A stretch of DNA of 10,655 nt. It comes from Microcaldota archaeon (GTDB taxonomy: Archaea > B1Sed10-29 > JACOVT01). Below, piece after piece: positions 1-5,936 of this stretch (the first letter of the stretch is position 1; each line of letters starts with the position of its first letter). The translations under genes were made by a program, and so were the position numbers. Location of the stretch: positions 1-10,655 of the forward strand of contig JACOVT010000031.1 of the NCBI GenBank assembly GCA_016177165.1, given 5' to 3'. The notes below the pieces were generated by a model. That model saw only the letters and a program-made list of their open reading frames with translations, did not search any database and was not told the origin of the DNA.

Positions 1-1
1 C

Positions 2-742
2 CCCCAATTATACAAGCAGACGCTGATGGCCGCAGGGCTCGAAAGGGTGTACGAGTTCGGCCCGCTGTTCCGCGCAGAGGCTAGCGACACGATCCGCCAC
101 CTCTCCGAGTTTTACGGGTTTGACGCCGAGATGTCATTCATCAACTCGGAAGAAGATGTGATGCAGGCGCTCGAAAAAGCCATATCTTTCGCATTTTCAG
201 AAGTGAGAAAGCGGGCCAAGGAAGAGCTAGAACTTCTCAGAGTGGAGGTACGGGTTCCCAAAACGCCGTTCCCGCGCATTCGCGTGGAAGACGCGGGAAC
301 CATGCTCGAGAAAGTCAATGGCAAACTCACACCCGAGGGGGACATGGACACCGAGAACGAAAAACTCTTTGGCAAGCTGATGAGCGAGAGCGGACAGGAG
401 CTCTATTTCCTTACAAGGTATCCGACAAGCGTGAGGCCCTTCTACTTGATGCGGGCCGAAAACCCTTTTGAGACCCGCTCCTTCGACCTGGAATTCAAGG
501 GAATGGAAATGGCCTCAGGAGGCCAGAGGGAGCACAGGTACGACGCGCTGATAAAGAGCCTGCACGAGAAGGGCCTGCGCCCAGAAGCCTTCAACCACTA
601 CTTGGAGGCGTTCCGTTATGGCATGCCGCCGCACGGCGGCTTCGGGCTGGGCATCGACCGCCTCGTCCAGCAAATGCTCAACCTGCCCAACGTGCGCGAA
701 ACCATCCTCTTCCCGCGAGACCGGTCAAGGATGGCGCCCTAG
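2..742 (+). CDS. aspS: Aspartyl-tRNA synthetase, archaeal type, C-terminal part (5' truncated)
   Basis: Class II aminoacyl-tRNA synthetase that charges tRNA-Asp with aspartate using ATP in the cytoplasm. The frame is open from base 2 to the TAG at 740-742, so about 246 residues are visible and the anticodon-binding OB fold and motif 1 lie upstream of the window. The first visible residues read PQLYKQTLMAAGLERVYEFG, followed by motif 2 (FRAE near residue 24 and RHLSEF after it). Motif 3 is near the C-terminus (GGFGLGIDRLVQQML, with the ATP-binding Arg) and the protein ends in FPRDRSRMAP. There is no bacterial-type GAD insertion between motifs 2 and 3, which marks the archaeal/eukaryal form. 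Archaeal enzymes may be Asp-specific or also charge tRNA-Asn; the deciding N-terminal residues are not visible. An internal ATG at 26 is not a start, because the homologous sequence continues upstream of it. Confidence 0.96.
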   Translation, partial: PQLYKQTLMAAGLERVYEFGPLFRAEASDTIRHLSEFYGFDAEMSFINSEEDVMQALEKAISFAFSEVRKRAKEELELLRVEVRVPKTPFPRIRVEDAGTMLEKVNGKLTPEGDMDTENEKLFGKLMSESGQELYFLTRYPTSVRPFYLMRAENPFETRSFDLEFKGMEMASGGQREHRYDALIKSLHEKGLRPEAFNHYLEAFRYGMPPHGGFGLGIDRLVQQMLNLPNVRETILFPRDRSRMAP

Positions 743-747
743 AAACA

Positions 748-769
748 CTTATATATGTGAATTCACATA
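748..769 (+). promoter_or_regulatory. TATA box overlapped by a 16-bp perfect palindrome (vapBC promoter/operator)
   Basis: An archaeal TATA-like stretch (CTTATATAT, 748-756) lies about 36 bases before the vapB ATG, giving an expected transcription start around 779 and a very short leader. A perfect 16-bp palindrome, TATGTGAATTCACATA (754-769), overlaps the downstream end of the TATA box. VapB-type antitoxins commonly bind palindromes in their own promoter with the toxin as co-repressor. Binding here would block TBP or the start site. Palindrome and box are read directly; the operator role is inferred. Confidence 0.7.
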
Positions 770-787
770 CATCACGTTGGTGATTAG

Positions 788-1012
788 ATGCCAAACTTGA
801 CGCTAGCAATAACTGAAGAGCTGCACGAAAAAATGAAAAAGCACTCAGAAATAAAGTGGAGTGAGGTGGCTCGACGCACAATTGAACAAAAGGTGACTGA
901 TCTAGAGCTGCTTGATAGGATCGCGCATAAAAGCAGGTTAACAAAAAAAGACGCAAAGGACATAGCAAGCATAATAAGCAAAGACGCTCTGAGAGAACTC
1001 GAGAAGCCATGA
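788..1012 (+). CDS. Putative VapB-like ribbon-helix-helix antitoxin
   Basis: A 74-residue protein, probably the labile antitoxin of the PIN-domain toxin directly downstream. The N-terminus looks like a ribbon-helix-helix DNA-binding domain: a short strand (NLTLAIT, residues 3-9) is followed by two helices (about 10-22 and 23-37, the second starting KWSEVARRTIEQ). The charged C-terminal half (residues 40-74) would wrap the toxin. Its TGA overlaps the toxin start by four bases (ATGA at 1009-1012), which indicates translational coupling. The ATG at 788 is favoured because a TATA box sits at the right distance and no in-frame alternative exists nearby. Base use is AT-rich compared with the flanking aspS and dehydrogenase genes. 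Family assignment rests on context and fold-like pattern rather than a unique motif. Confidence 0.8.
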   Translation: MPNLTLAITEELHEKMKKHSEIKWSEVARRTIEQKVTDLELLDRIAHKSRLTKKDAKDIASIISKDALRELEKP

Positions 1013-1428
1013 GAATAGTTCTAGACTCAAACGTGTTTATATCAGCCCTGATAAGAGATTCTACTACAAGACAAATAATAGTCTGGGCGGACTTGGATCT
1101 TTATTTTCCAGAATCCGCGCTACACAGCATACGCAAGTACGAGGAATTGATTCTAAAAAAGTCTGGTATAACAGAAGCCGATTTCTACAAGCTGCTTGAA
1201 GCATTACTAAGGCACATTAAGCTAGTGCCTGATGAAGAAATCAAGAATAACCTAGTAAAGGCAAAACAAGCAATGGAACATGTAGACCCAGAGGACGTGC
1301 TCTACGTGGCGACTGCTCTGGGCCTTGAAGATTCAGTGGTATGGTCCAACGACAAAGACTTTGAAAAACAGAGCTTGATAAAAGTATTGAAAACAGAAGA
1401 CCTAGTAACTCTTCTTCAAGTCCGATAA
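1009..1428 (+). CDS. PIN-domain ribonuclease, VapC-like toxin
   Basis: A 139-residue PIN-domain protein, a Mg2+-dependent endoribonuclease fold that in VapBC pairs cleaves tRNA or rRNA and stops growth. The acidic active-site pattern is visible: D6 in VLDSNVFISAL, E45/E46 in KYEEL, D96 in DPEDVLYVATALGL, and D115 (with D117) in WSNDKDF. The layout resembles the PIN_3 (COG1569-like) branch rather than classical short VapC. It overlaps the antitoxin gene by four bases and ends 13 bases before the convergent dehydrogenase gene. Isoleucine is mostly ATA and the gene is AT-rich, unlike its neighbours, which fits recent acquisition of a mobile toxin-antitoxin module. All four acidic positions are present, so it is probably active. 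Confidence 0.87.
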   Translation: MRIVLDSNVFISALIRDSTTRQIIVWADLDLYFPESALHSIRKYEELILKKSGITEADFYKLLEALLRHIKLVPDEEIKNNLVKAKQAMEHVDPEDVLYVATALGLEDSVVWSNDKDFEKQSLIKVLKTEDLVTLLQVR

Positions 1429-1441
1429 CTAGCCAGCAAAC

Positions 1442-2164
1442 CTATATCTGGGCGCCGACGCTCAGCACCGCGCCAGTGATGTAAGAGGCGCGCCTGCTGC
1501 AAAGGAACAGGATGGCATCGGCTACTTCTTCTGGTTTTCCAAGCCGGCGTAGGGGTTGGCTTGCGGTAATCCGACCCAATTCTTTGGGCGTGGTGAACCT
1601 GCGCAACAACGGCGTGTCGATCGGGCCTGGGCAGATGCAGTTGACGCGAATCCTTGGCGCTAGTTCTAGTGCCATCACTCGCGTGAGCATGATCACTCCT
1701 GCTTTTGCCGCGCAGTAGGGCGCCAGCTGTTCAGAGGGTTGGAAGCCCAAGCTTGACGAAAGGTTGACAATCGCGCCGCCATCACTCAAGTGGGGTATGG
1801 CGTGCTTGCTCATCAGGAAAACACCAGTCAAGTCGATACCCATGACGCGGTTCCAGTCTTCCTCGCTTGCCTTTTCTACTGGCGTGAATTGGCACTCCAC
1901 GCCTGCGTTGTTCACCAGAATGTCGAGTCGCTTGAAGGTCTTCACGACTTCGCTCACGGCGCGCTTGCAGTCAGCACTCTTGGAAACGTCACCAACAACT
2001 ACCAAGCCGGCTGACGTAAGTTTTCTTGTTTCCTCGGCTCCCTTCTTGTCAACGTCGAGGATGCTGACTTTTGCTCCTTCCTGCGCGAACGCGATCGCTG
2101 TGGCGCGCCCGATTCCCGAACCGCCGCCAGTAACAAGCACAACTTTTCCCTCAAACTCGCTCAT
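1442..2164 (-). CDS. Short-chain dehydrogenase/reductase (SDR, FabG-like classical type)
   Basis: A 240-residue NAD(P)-dependent oxidoreductase of the classical SDR family, with a single Rossmann domain. Visible motifs are the dinucleotide-binding TGGGSGIGR (12-20), D37 at the end of strand 2 (suggesting NAD(H) over NADP(H)), D59-V60 contacting adenine, NNAG (85-88), the catalytic S137, Y150 and K154, and PGPIDT (179-184) after the active site. The fourth tetrad position, normally Asn in a VNLTG context, is Asp here (D111 in GIDLTGVF). The C-terminus lacks the usual VDGG and reads SVGAQI. The start ATG shares one base with the stop codon of the upstream HerA-like gene, so the two are probably translated together. 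The substrate cannot be told; family members act on ketones, sugars, steroids or acyl-ACP. Confidence 0.93.
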   Translation of the reverse strand: MSEFEGKVVLVTGGGSGIGRATAIAFAQEGAKVSILDVDKKGAEETRKLTSAGLVVVGDVSKSADCKRAVSEVVKTFKRLDILVNNAGVECQFTPVEKASEEDWNRVMGIDLTGVFLMSKHAIPHLSDGGAIVNLSSSLGFQPSEQLAPYCAAKAGVIMLTRVMALELAPRIRVNCICPGPIDTPLLRRFTTPKELGRITASQPLRRLGKPEEVADAILFLCSRRASYITGAVLSVGAQI

Positions 2165-4434
2165 CAGATCGCCTCGATCATCTCTACCCGGTCGCCTTTC
2201 GCGCCGGCGAAAGTGACGCGCCAGACTGGCCGCAGCACTTTCTCCACTTTCTGGGGCCGGCCGCCGTACAGTTTCGGGATGGAATGGTAGCGCTCGTACC
2301 CGCTCTTTCCTCGCGCAGGATCGCCCTTGCCGGACTCGAAAGGCTCGAACTTTGCAAAGTCATCTAGCAGGAAGCGCTTTTCATCCAGCGTGTCTGGCAC
2401 GTCCAGCTTGCGCGCGCGGTAAACGCCTTTCTTTTGTTCCTCGATCAGGCCGGCCTCACCAAGGTCGGCGAGTATGCGCGCCAAACCTTGCGCCGTCAGG
2501 GAGGTATGTTTTGCCAGCGTGCGGACGTCGGCTGGCTTGCGTAATGCTTTCAGCACGCGTAAGCGGCGCTCATCAAATCCTTCGAGAGCAGCCAGGCCTG
2601 TCGTGCGGCGTAATCCTTTTTCCCAGTAGTACAGTTCGCCGTTCTCGTCGCAGTAGCAGTAGAGTTCCTTGAAGCCGCGCTGCAGCGGCAGGTTGAACGA
2701 GACGCGATAAAGCGGCTCGCGCACCAGCCGGACCTCGCTGACAGTTTCCTCAGCGCCGAACAAACCAAGAGATTTTCGCTGGCGCATCTTTTCTGCGAGC
2801 CTGCGGGCCTCGCTCTCGGTTACTCGCAAAGCAGGAGCTTGAGCAACTATGGAATTTACTTGTCCCTCATTTTCTTCACCGCGGCCTACTACGCCGGGCA
2901 GCGAGACAACAGTTCCGTCGTCGATCACGCAACCATGCGCCTGCAGCGCCTTCAGCACGGCGCTCGTGTCTACTTTTACCTTGTAGCGTGAGGAGAGGGC
3001 ATCGCAGGCCTCTTCCACGCGCACGAGAGACATCGGTGCGGTCTGAAGCTTCTTGTAAACCAGCGAAGTAGCGAGCGAGACCACTTTCTCGGGACTGGCT
3101 TTCGCCCCTATATCCATCACTGCTTCTCTTCCCTCGTGCTGCGAGTAGCGTGGCCGCACCTCCAAGCAGAATGCCCGCGACGTGGACTCGCTCCTGTCGC
3201 CGACCAGCGCTATTCCTATGGGGAGCGTCTTGAGGAAGCGCGACTTCTCATACTCCGGCGGGACGAGCGTCGGCATGCGCTTCATTACAGCGTGCAGGTC
3301 CTCGTCGAACACCAGCTTGTGGCAGAGGATCAGGTCGAGCTGCGACATCACGCGTGAATCAATGGCAGAGGGCTGCTGGGTGGCGAACACGAGGCTGCAG
3401 CCCGGGCGCCTTCCCTGTTTTACGTATTCTATCAGCGCGTCTGTCGCGGCCGTTTTCCTGCCCCCTGAAGGTATAAGCGTATGGGCCTCGTCAATTATCA
3501 GCCAAGTCGGCGGTATATCGACGTCCAGCACCTCTTCAACGTCTTTCTCTTCCTCGGCAGATCCTGCGGCCTCCTTGCGCGTCACCAGTTTGCGAGCGGC
3601 CAGTATCTTGCGGGCCAACATTCCAATGACGAGGGAGGCGACGTTCTCCTCCAAGAACGAGATGTCCATGACTGATACAAACCCGGGCTTGCAGACTTCT
3701 GCCAGCGGCGTGCCGTCGCGCGAGAGGACTCCCCAGCTGCGCGCAGCGTCCAAGCGCGAGGCCAACGCACGACGGGTGTCCTGCTTGAACCCGCGCTCGC
3801 GCGAGGAAAAGTCCTTGTCCTTCTCGATCGTGTAGAGCATGTCCTCCAGCCCGTAGTTTTTCCTCCTTTCGCGTGTTTTCTCGACGACCTTGTCGAGCAG
3901 GAGCCCTATCGGCGAGAACCGGTCAATGCCGAAAGTGAGGCACCAGTCATCCACGGTTAGTTCAGAGGCGCGCAGCGAGAATGTGCGGTCGAACGTCTCC
4001 TTTGGGACGCGCGTGCGCTGGCCTTCCGGTATGAAGACTGAGGTCTTCTCGATGCCGCTGGGATCGAGGCCCCACTCCTCAAGTTTCCGGAGCTCGGCGT
4101 CCTCCTTGTTGGGGTATCTGAGGCTCCAGAATATGCCTACCGGGTCGACCACTATGCAGGCAACGTTGGGGTTGCGGAGAACGAGCTCTTCTGCAATGAC
4201 GCCGGCAGAGAAGCTCTTGCCCGTTCCGCGAGAACCGCATATGAAAACCACGTGCGGCGAAATCGAGTCTAGGAAAACGTGCTTTCCGACACCTGCAGCG
4301 TCTGCTGACCTTCCAATCAGCAGCGCGCCTTCGCGGCCGAACTCGCGGTGCACGCTTTTCTTGCGCCCTATGAACAGGTTGCCGCCGTCTTCCAAAACGT
4401 CGAGCTGTTCCTTGGACTCGCCCACGAAATCCAT
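2164..4434 (-). CDS. HerA-like (DUF87) hexameric ATPase with winged-helix C-terminal region
   Basis: A 756-residue ATPase of the HerA/FtsK superfamily, whose members pump DNA or other polymers through a hexameric ring. A short N-terminal barrel-like part leads to Walker A GSRGTGKS (67-74). Walker B is WLIIDEAH (311-318), followed by KQGRRPG (339-345, likely arginine finger) and the sensor ATQQPS (351-356). A charged insert (about 285-306) precedes Walker B. The C-terminal half is unusual: one possible winged helix at about 448-515, a beta-rich segment at about 566-610 (EPLYRVSF), a second winged helix at about 620-675, and a final short stretch (RPVWRVTF, 735-742) that echoes the beta-rich segment. 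It is longer than canonical HerA (about 500 residues) and no nurA is in the window. A TATA-like box lies about 25 bases before the ATG, and the stop overlaps the SDR start by one base. The exact role (DNA repair, translocation or defence) is not determinable. Confidence 0.88.
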   Translation of the reverse strand: MDFVGESKEQLDVLEDGGNLFIGRKKSVHREFGREGALLIGRSADAAGVGKHVFLDSISPHVVFICGSRGTGKSFSAGVIAEELVLRNPNVACIVVDPVGIFWSLRYPNKEDAELRKLEEWGLDPSGIEKTSVFIPEGQRTRVPKETFDRTFSLRASELTVDDWCLTFGIDRFSPIGLLLDKVVEKTRERRKNYGLEDMLYTIEKDKDFSSRERGFKQDTRRALASRLDAARSWGVLSRDGTPLAEVCKPGFVSVMDISFLEENVASLVIGMLARKILAARKLVTRKEAAGSAEEEKDVEEVLDVDIPPTWLIIDEAHTLIPSGGRKTAATDALIEYVKQGRRPGCSLVFATQQPSAIDSRVMSQLDLILCHKLVFDEDLHAVMKRMPTLVPPEYEKSRFLKTLPIGIALVGDRSESTSRAFCLEVRPRYSQHEGREAVMDIGAKASPEKVVSLATSLVYKKLQTAPMSLVRVEEACDALSSRYKVKVDTSAVLKALQAHGCVIDDGTVVSLPGVVGRGEENEGQVNSIVAQAPALRVTESEARRLAEKMRQRKSLGLFGAEETVSEVRLVREPLYRVSFNLPLQRGFKELYCYCDENGELYYWEKGLRRTTGLAALEGFDERRLRVLKALRKPADVRTLAKHTSLTAQGLARILADLGEAGLIEEQKKGVYRARKLDVPDTLDEKRFLLDDFAKFEPFESGKGDPARGKSGYERYHSIPKLYGGRPQKVEKVLRPVWRVTFAGAKGDRVEMIEAI

Positions 4435-4454
4435 GAAAATGAAACGGAAACTCG

Positions 4455-4463
4455 CTTAAAATA
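4455..4463 (-). promoter_or_regulatory. Candidate TATA box for the HerA-like gene
   Basis: On the minus strand TATTTTAAG (4463 to 4455) is centred about 25 bases before the ATG at 4434, the spacing expected for a leaderless archaeal transcript. It begins just beyond the stop codon of the ZIP gene, so the ATPase-SDR pair probably has its own promoter in the 30-base gap. No Shine-Dalgarno sequence is visible. Confidence 0.5.
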
Positions 4464-4464
4464 G

Positions 4465-5205
4465 TTATGCGGGTTGTAGAACGCGCATCAGCGCTATTCC
4501 TGCAAGGAACAACGAAACGTGCCACAACGAGCGTGTGACGTTGGTCTCCTTGTGCAGCTCCGGGATCAGGTCAGCGACGGCTATGTAGAGGAAACTGCCT
4601 GCAGTGAAGGCTATGAGGAACGGGGCAGCCGCGCCAACCGCTGGGATGATGAATGGCACCAGCGCTCCTGCGACCGCCGTGAGTGCCGAGAGGAAGTTGA
4701 ACGCCAACGCACGGCGCGGCTTCATGCCGGCATACAACAGTATTCCGAAATCGCCTATTTCCTGCGGTATCTCGTGGAGCATTACTGCGATGGTTGCGAT
4801 AACTCCCAGCGCGGGCGAGGTGATAAAGCTGGCTGCGATCAGCATGCCGTCAATGAAGTTGTGCACGCTGTCGCCGACCAGGTTGAGGTAAGCTACCGGG
4901 GCGCACTCGCTCTGCCTCTTCTTGTGGCCCGAATGGTGGTGGTGCCAGTGCAGGAACCGCTCGACTAGGAAGAATACTATGATGCCCAGCAGCACTGGCG
5001 CAAACATGTCCTTTCCGAGATCATCCAGCGCCTCTGGCATCAGGTCAAAGAACGCCACCCCTATGAGGGCGCCGCTGGCAAAGCTCACCAGTCCCTTTAG
5101 TGCGCGGTCTACCAGCTCGCGGCGCAGCGAAAGCGTCAACGCGCCGGCGAATGACACAAGGCTGACAATAAACGTGGCTGATACTGCCAGAAACAGGGCT
5201 TCCAC
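4465..5205 (-). CDS. ZIP-family divalent metal transporter
   Basis: A 246-residue integral membrane protein of the ZIP (ZupT/GufA-like) family, which imports zinc, iron or other divalent metals into the cytoplasm. About eight hydrophobic segments can be drawn. The metal-binding signature of TM4 is present as GDSVHNFIDG (111-120), and that of TM5 as HEIPQEIGD (144-152). A histidine-rich loop between TM3 and TM4 (HWHHHHSGHKK, 86-96) is the usual variable metal-sensing loop. Start: a GTG at 5205 is chosen because a TATA box (5234 to 5227) is centred 25 bases upstream, implying a leaderless message that begins at or next to this codon. The downstream ATPase follows after 30 bases. Metal specificity cannot be read; Zn2+ is the most common. 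Confidence 0.93.
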   Translation of the reverse strand: MEALFLAVSATFIVSLVSFAGALTLSLRRELVDRALKGLVSFASGALIGVAFFDLMPEALDDLGKDMFAPVLLGIIVFFLVERFLHWHHHHSGHKKRQSECAPVAYLNLVGDSVHNFIDGMLIAASFITSPALGVIATIAVMLHEIPQEIGDFGILLYAGMKPRRALAFNFLSALTAVAGALVPFIIPAVGAAAPFLIAFTAGSFLYIAVADLIPELHKETNVTRSLWHVSLFLAGIALMRVLQPA

Positions 5206-5226
5206 GCCCGTGATACTGCGGGGACT

Positions 5227-5234
5227 CTTATAAA
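5227..5234 (-). promoter_or_regulatory. TATA box for the ZIP transporter gene
   Basis: TTTATAAG on the minus strand (5234 to 5227) matches the archaeal TATA consensus and is centred about 25 bases before the GTG at 5205. It lies just past the stop codon of the HExxH gene, so the transporter is probably transcribed separately. It decides the GTG start. Confidence 0.65.
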
Positions 5235-5235
5235 C

Positions 5236-5703
5236 TTACATCACGGCGCGGGCTAGGCGCCTGAGCTCTGACTTGGTAACCCAGGGGACAGAAAGGTAGC
5301 CTTCTATCTCTTTCTTGCTCATGCGCAGCGAGCGCGCTTCTTGAACAGTGTAGCGGTAGGCCTCAATCTCGGTAGGCCAGTCTACGTATGATAAAGGTTG
5401 GTAGAACAGCCTGCGGCCGTCAGCCAGCTGCTTTATGTGGACGAGCTCGTGTAGAAAGTCGAGGTAGAGCGTCCGCTCGTCCTCGTTGCGCAGGTGATTT
5501 CTGCTGATGCTGATCAGTTTTCTGCGCTCGTCGATGAACATCACCCAGTCGTCGTCATTGACCTCGACGATGGTGTTGCGCAACGCCCGCGCCAGCGAGC
5601 GTCCGAACAGCTTGCGCAGCACCCCAGACTTTTCAAGTCCGCTCACTACCTCGCAAAGCTTGTACTTGCCTTTCGCGAGCTGCTTGTTCACGCGGAACAC
5701 CAT
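5236..5703 (-). CDS. Small HExxH putative zinc metallopeptidase, uncharacterised
   Basis: A 155-residue protein of no family I can name. Its central feature is a zincin motif, HELVH (85-89) in LDFLHELVHIKQL, on a predicted helix, with an acidic segment 25-30 residues later (PTEIEAYRYTVQEA, E112/E114) that could give the third zinc ligand as in gluzincin-like minimal proteases. A preceding strand (KLISISRNHL, 62-71) fits the edge strand usual before the HExxH helix. No signal peptide or membrane segment is seen, so it should be cytoplasmic. The N-terminal 45 residues are basic. It lies between the tRNA-Arg region and the ZIP transporter gene, both on the same strand. Peptidase activity is inferred only from the motif; a SprT- or ImmA/IrrE-like role is possible but unproven. 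Confidence 0.72.
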   Translation of the reverse strand: MVFRVNKQLAKGKYKLCEVVSGLEKSGVLRKLFGRSLARALRNTIVEVNDDDWVMFIDERRKLISISRNHLRNEDERTLYLDFLHELVHIKQLADGRRLFYQPLSYVDWPTEIEAYRYTVQEARSLRMSKKEIEGYLSVPWVTKSELRRLARAVM

Positions 5704-5717
5704 AAGACCAAATCTTT

Positions 5718-5726
5718 CTTTTTAAA
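5718..5726 (-). promoter_or_regulatory. Candidate TATA box for the HExxH gene
   Basis: TTTAAAAAG on the minus strand (5726 to 5718) is centred about 20 bases before the ATG at 5703, slightly closer than the usual 25-27. It begins immediately after the duplicated tRNA 3' end. If it is the real box, a start at a downstream GTG (for example codon 5, at 5691) is possible. Confidence 0.4.
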
Positions 5727-5740
5727 CGGACCCACCGGGA
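5727..5740 (-). repeat. 14-bp exact duplicate of the tRNA-Arg 3' end
   Basis: CGGACCCACCGGGA (plus-strand reading) occurs here and again at 5792-5805, where it forms the discriminator, the 3' acceptor strand and the 3' T-stem strand of the tRNA. The copies are in direct orientation, 65 bases apart, and identity stops exactly at 14 bases on both sides. Such partial copies of tRNA 3' ends are typical of attachment sites left by integrated elements, but no integrase is nearby and only 51 bases lie between, so a remnant or a local duplication is equally possible. Confidence 0.75.
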
Positions 5741-5764
5741 GTTTGCGAGCTGTGGGAGCAAACT
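5740..5764. repeat. Hairpin: 7-bp inverted repeat between the tRNA end and its duplicate
   Basis: AGTTTGC (5740-5746) and GCAAACT (5758-5764) form a perfect 7-bp stem with an 11-base loop. It sits in the 51-base spacer between the two 14-bp repeats, directly adjoining the outer copy. It could be a processing or termination structure after the tRNA, or part of a former mobile segment. Confidence 0.55.
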
Positions 5765-5791
5765 ACGGGGGTCTCGTCACAGCGTGCATAG

Positions 5792-5929
5792 CGGACCCAC
5801 CGGGATTCGAACCCGGGTCATAACCTTCGGAGGGTTACATCCTATCCAGTGTCCCACATTTTCTTTTAGCGCAGGTTTTCTTTTCACAGACCTGGCGCAG
5901 GAAAGAAAAAGTGCCTAGACTATGGGCCC
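5792..5929 (-). tRNA. tRNA-Arg (anticodon CCG) interrupted by a 66-nt D-loop intron
   Basis: Read on the minus strand. Exon 1 (5929-5915, 15 nt) gives acceptor GGGCCCA, TA, D-stem GTCT and AG. Exon 2 (5848-5792, 57 nt) gives TGGATA, D-stem GGAT, G26, anticodon stem TAACC/GGTTA around the loop CTCCGAA (anticodon CCG), variable loop TGAC, T-arm CCGGG-TTCGAAT-CCCGG, acceptor TGGGTCC and discriminator G. The acceptor pairs 7 of 7 (one G-U), the anticodon and T stems 5 of 5, and the D-stem 4 of 4 with two G-U. The mature length is 72 nt and CCA is not encoded. It decodes CGG. Without the intron no 5' acceptor strand can be found, whereas with it every stem closes. The gene is divergent from the aminotransferase gene. 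Confidence 0.87.
5849..5914 (-). other. Archaeal-type tRNA intron at position 15/16 (D-loop)
   Basis: 66 nt. The 3' end of the intron carries GGAC (5854-5851), which pairs with the D-stem strand GTCT of exon 1 (one G-U) as a 4-bp central helix. On one side is a 3-nt bulge AG|G and then an inner helix CAC/GTG; on the other is a 3-nt bulge AC|T. These are the geometry and cut positions recognised by archaeal splicing endonuclease, but no outer helix forms, so it is a relaxed bulge-helix-bulge. The rest folds as a long hairpin: 8 bp (TTTTCTTT with AAAGAAAA) after a T-T mismatch, an internal loop, GCGC/GCGC, one bulged C, AGG/CCT and a 15-nt loop. Boundaries are inferred from this fold. Confidence 0.75.
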
Positions 5930-5936
5930 ATGCTTG

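Noticed and set aside
678..1010. Minus-strand frame across the aspS end and the antitoxin gene
   Set aside because: It crosses the promoter palindrome and is antisense to a recognisable ATGA-coupled gene pair; composition is shadow-like.
3182..4459. Long plus-strand open frames (3182-3835 and 3890-4459) opposite the HerA-like gene
   Set aside because: They are Ser/Arg-rich shadow frames of a GC-rich gene with clear Walker motifs on the minus strand; no domain-like pattern or promoter.
5792..5866. Intron-less tRNA or tRNA pseudogene ending near 5866
   Set aside because: No acceptor 5' strand complementary to TGGGTCC exists there, while GGGCCCA at 5929-5923 pairs fully once the intron is removed.
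5849..5914. Repeated AAAAGAAAA and CCTGCGC inside the tRNA intron as a repeat array
   Set aside because: They are explained as arms and loop of the intron hairpin, with no regular unit; not CRISPR-like or a tandem repeat.
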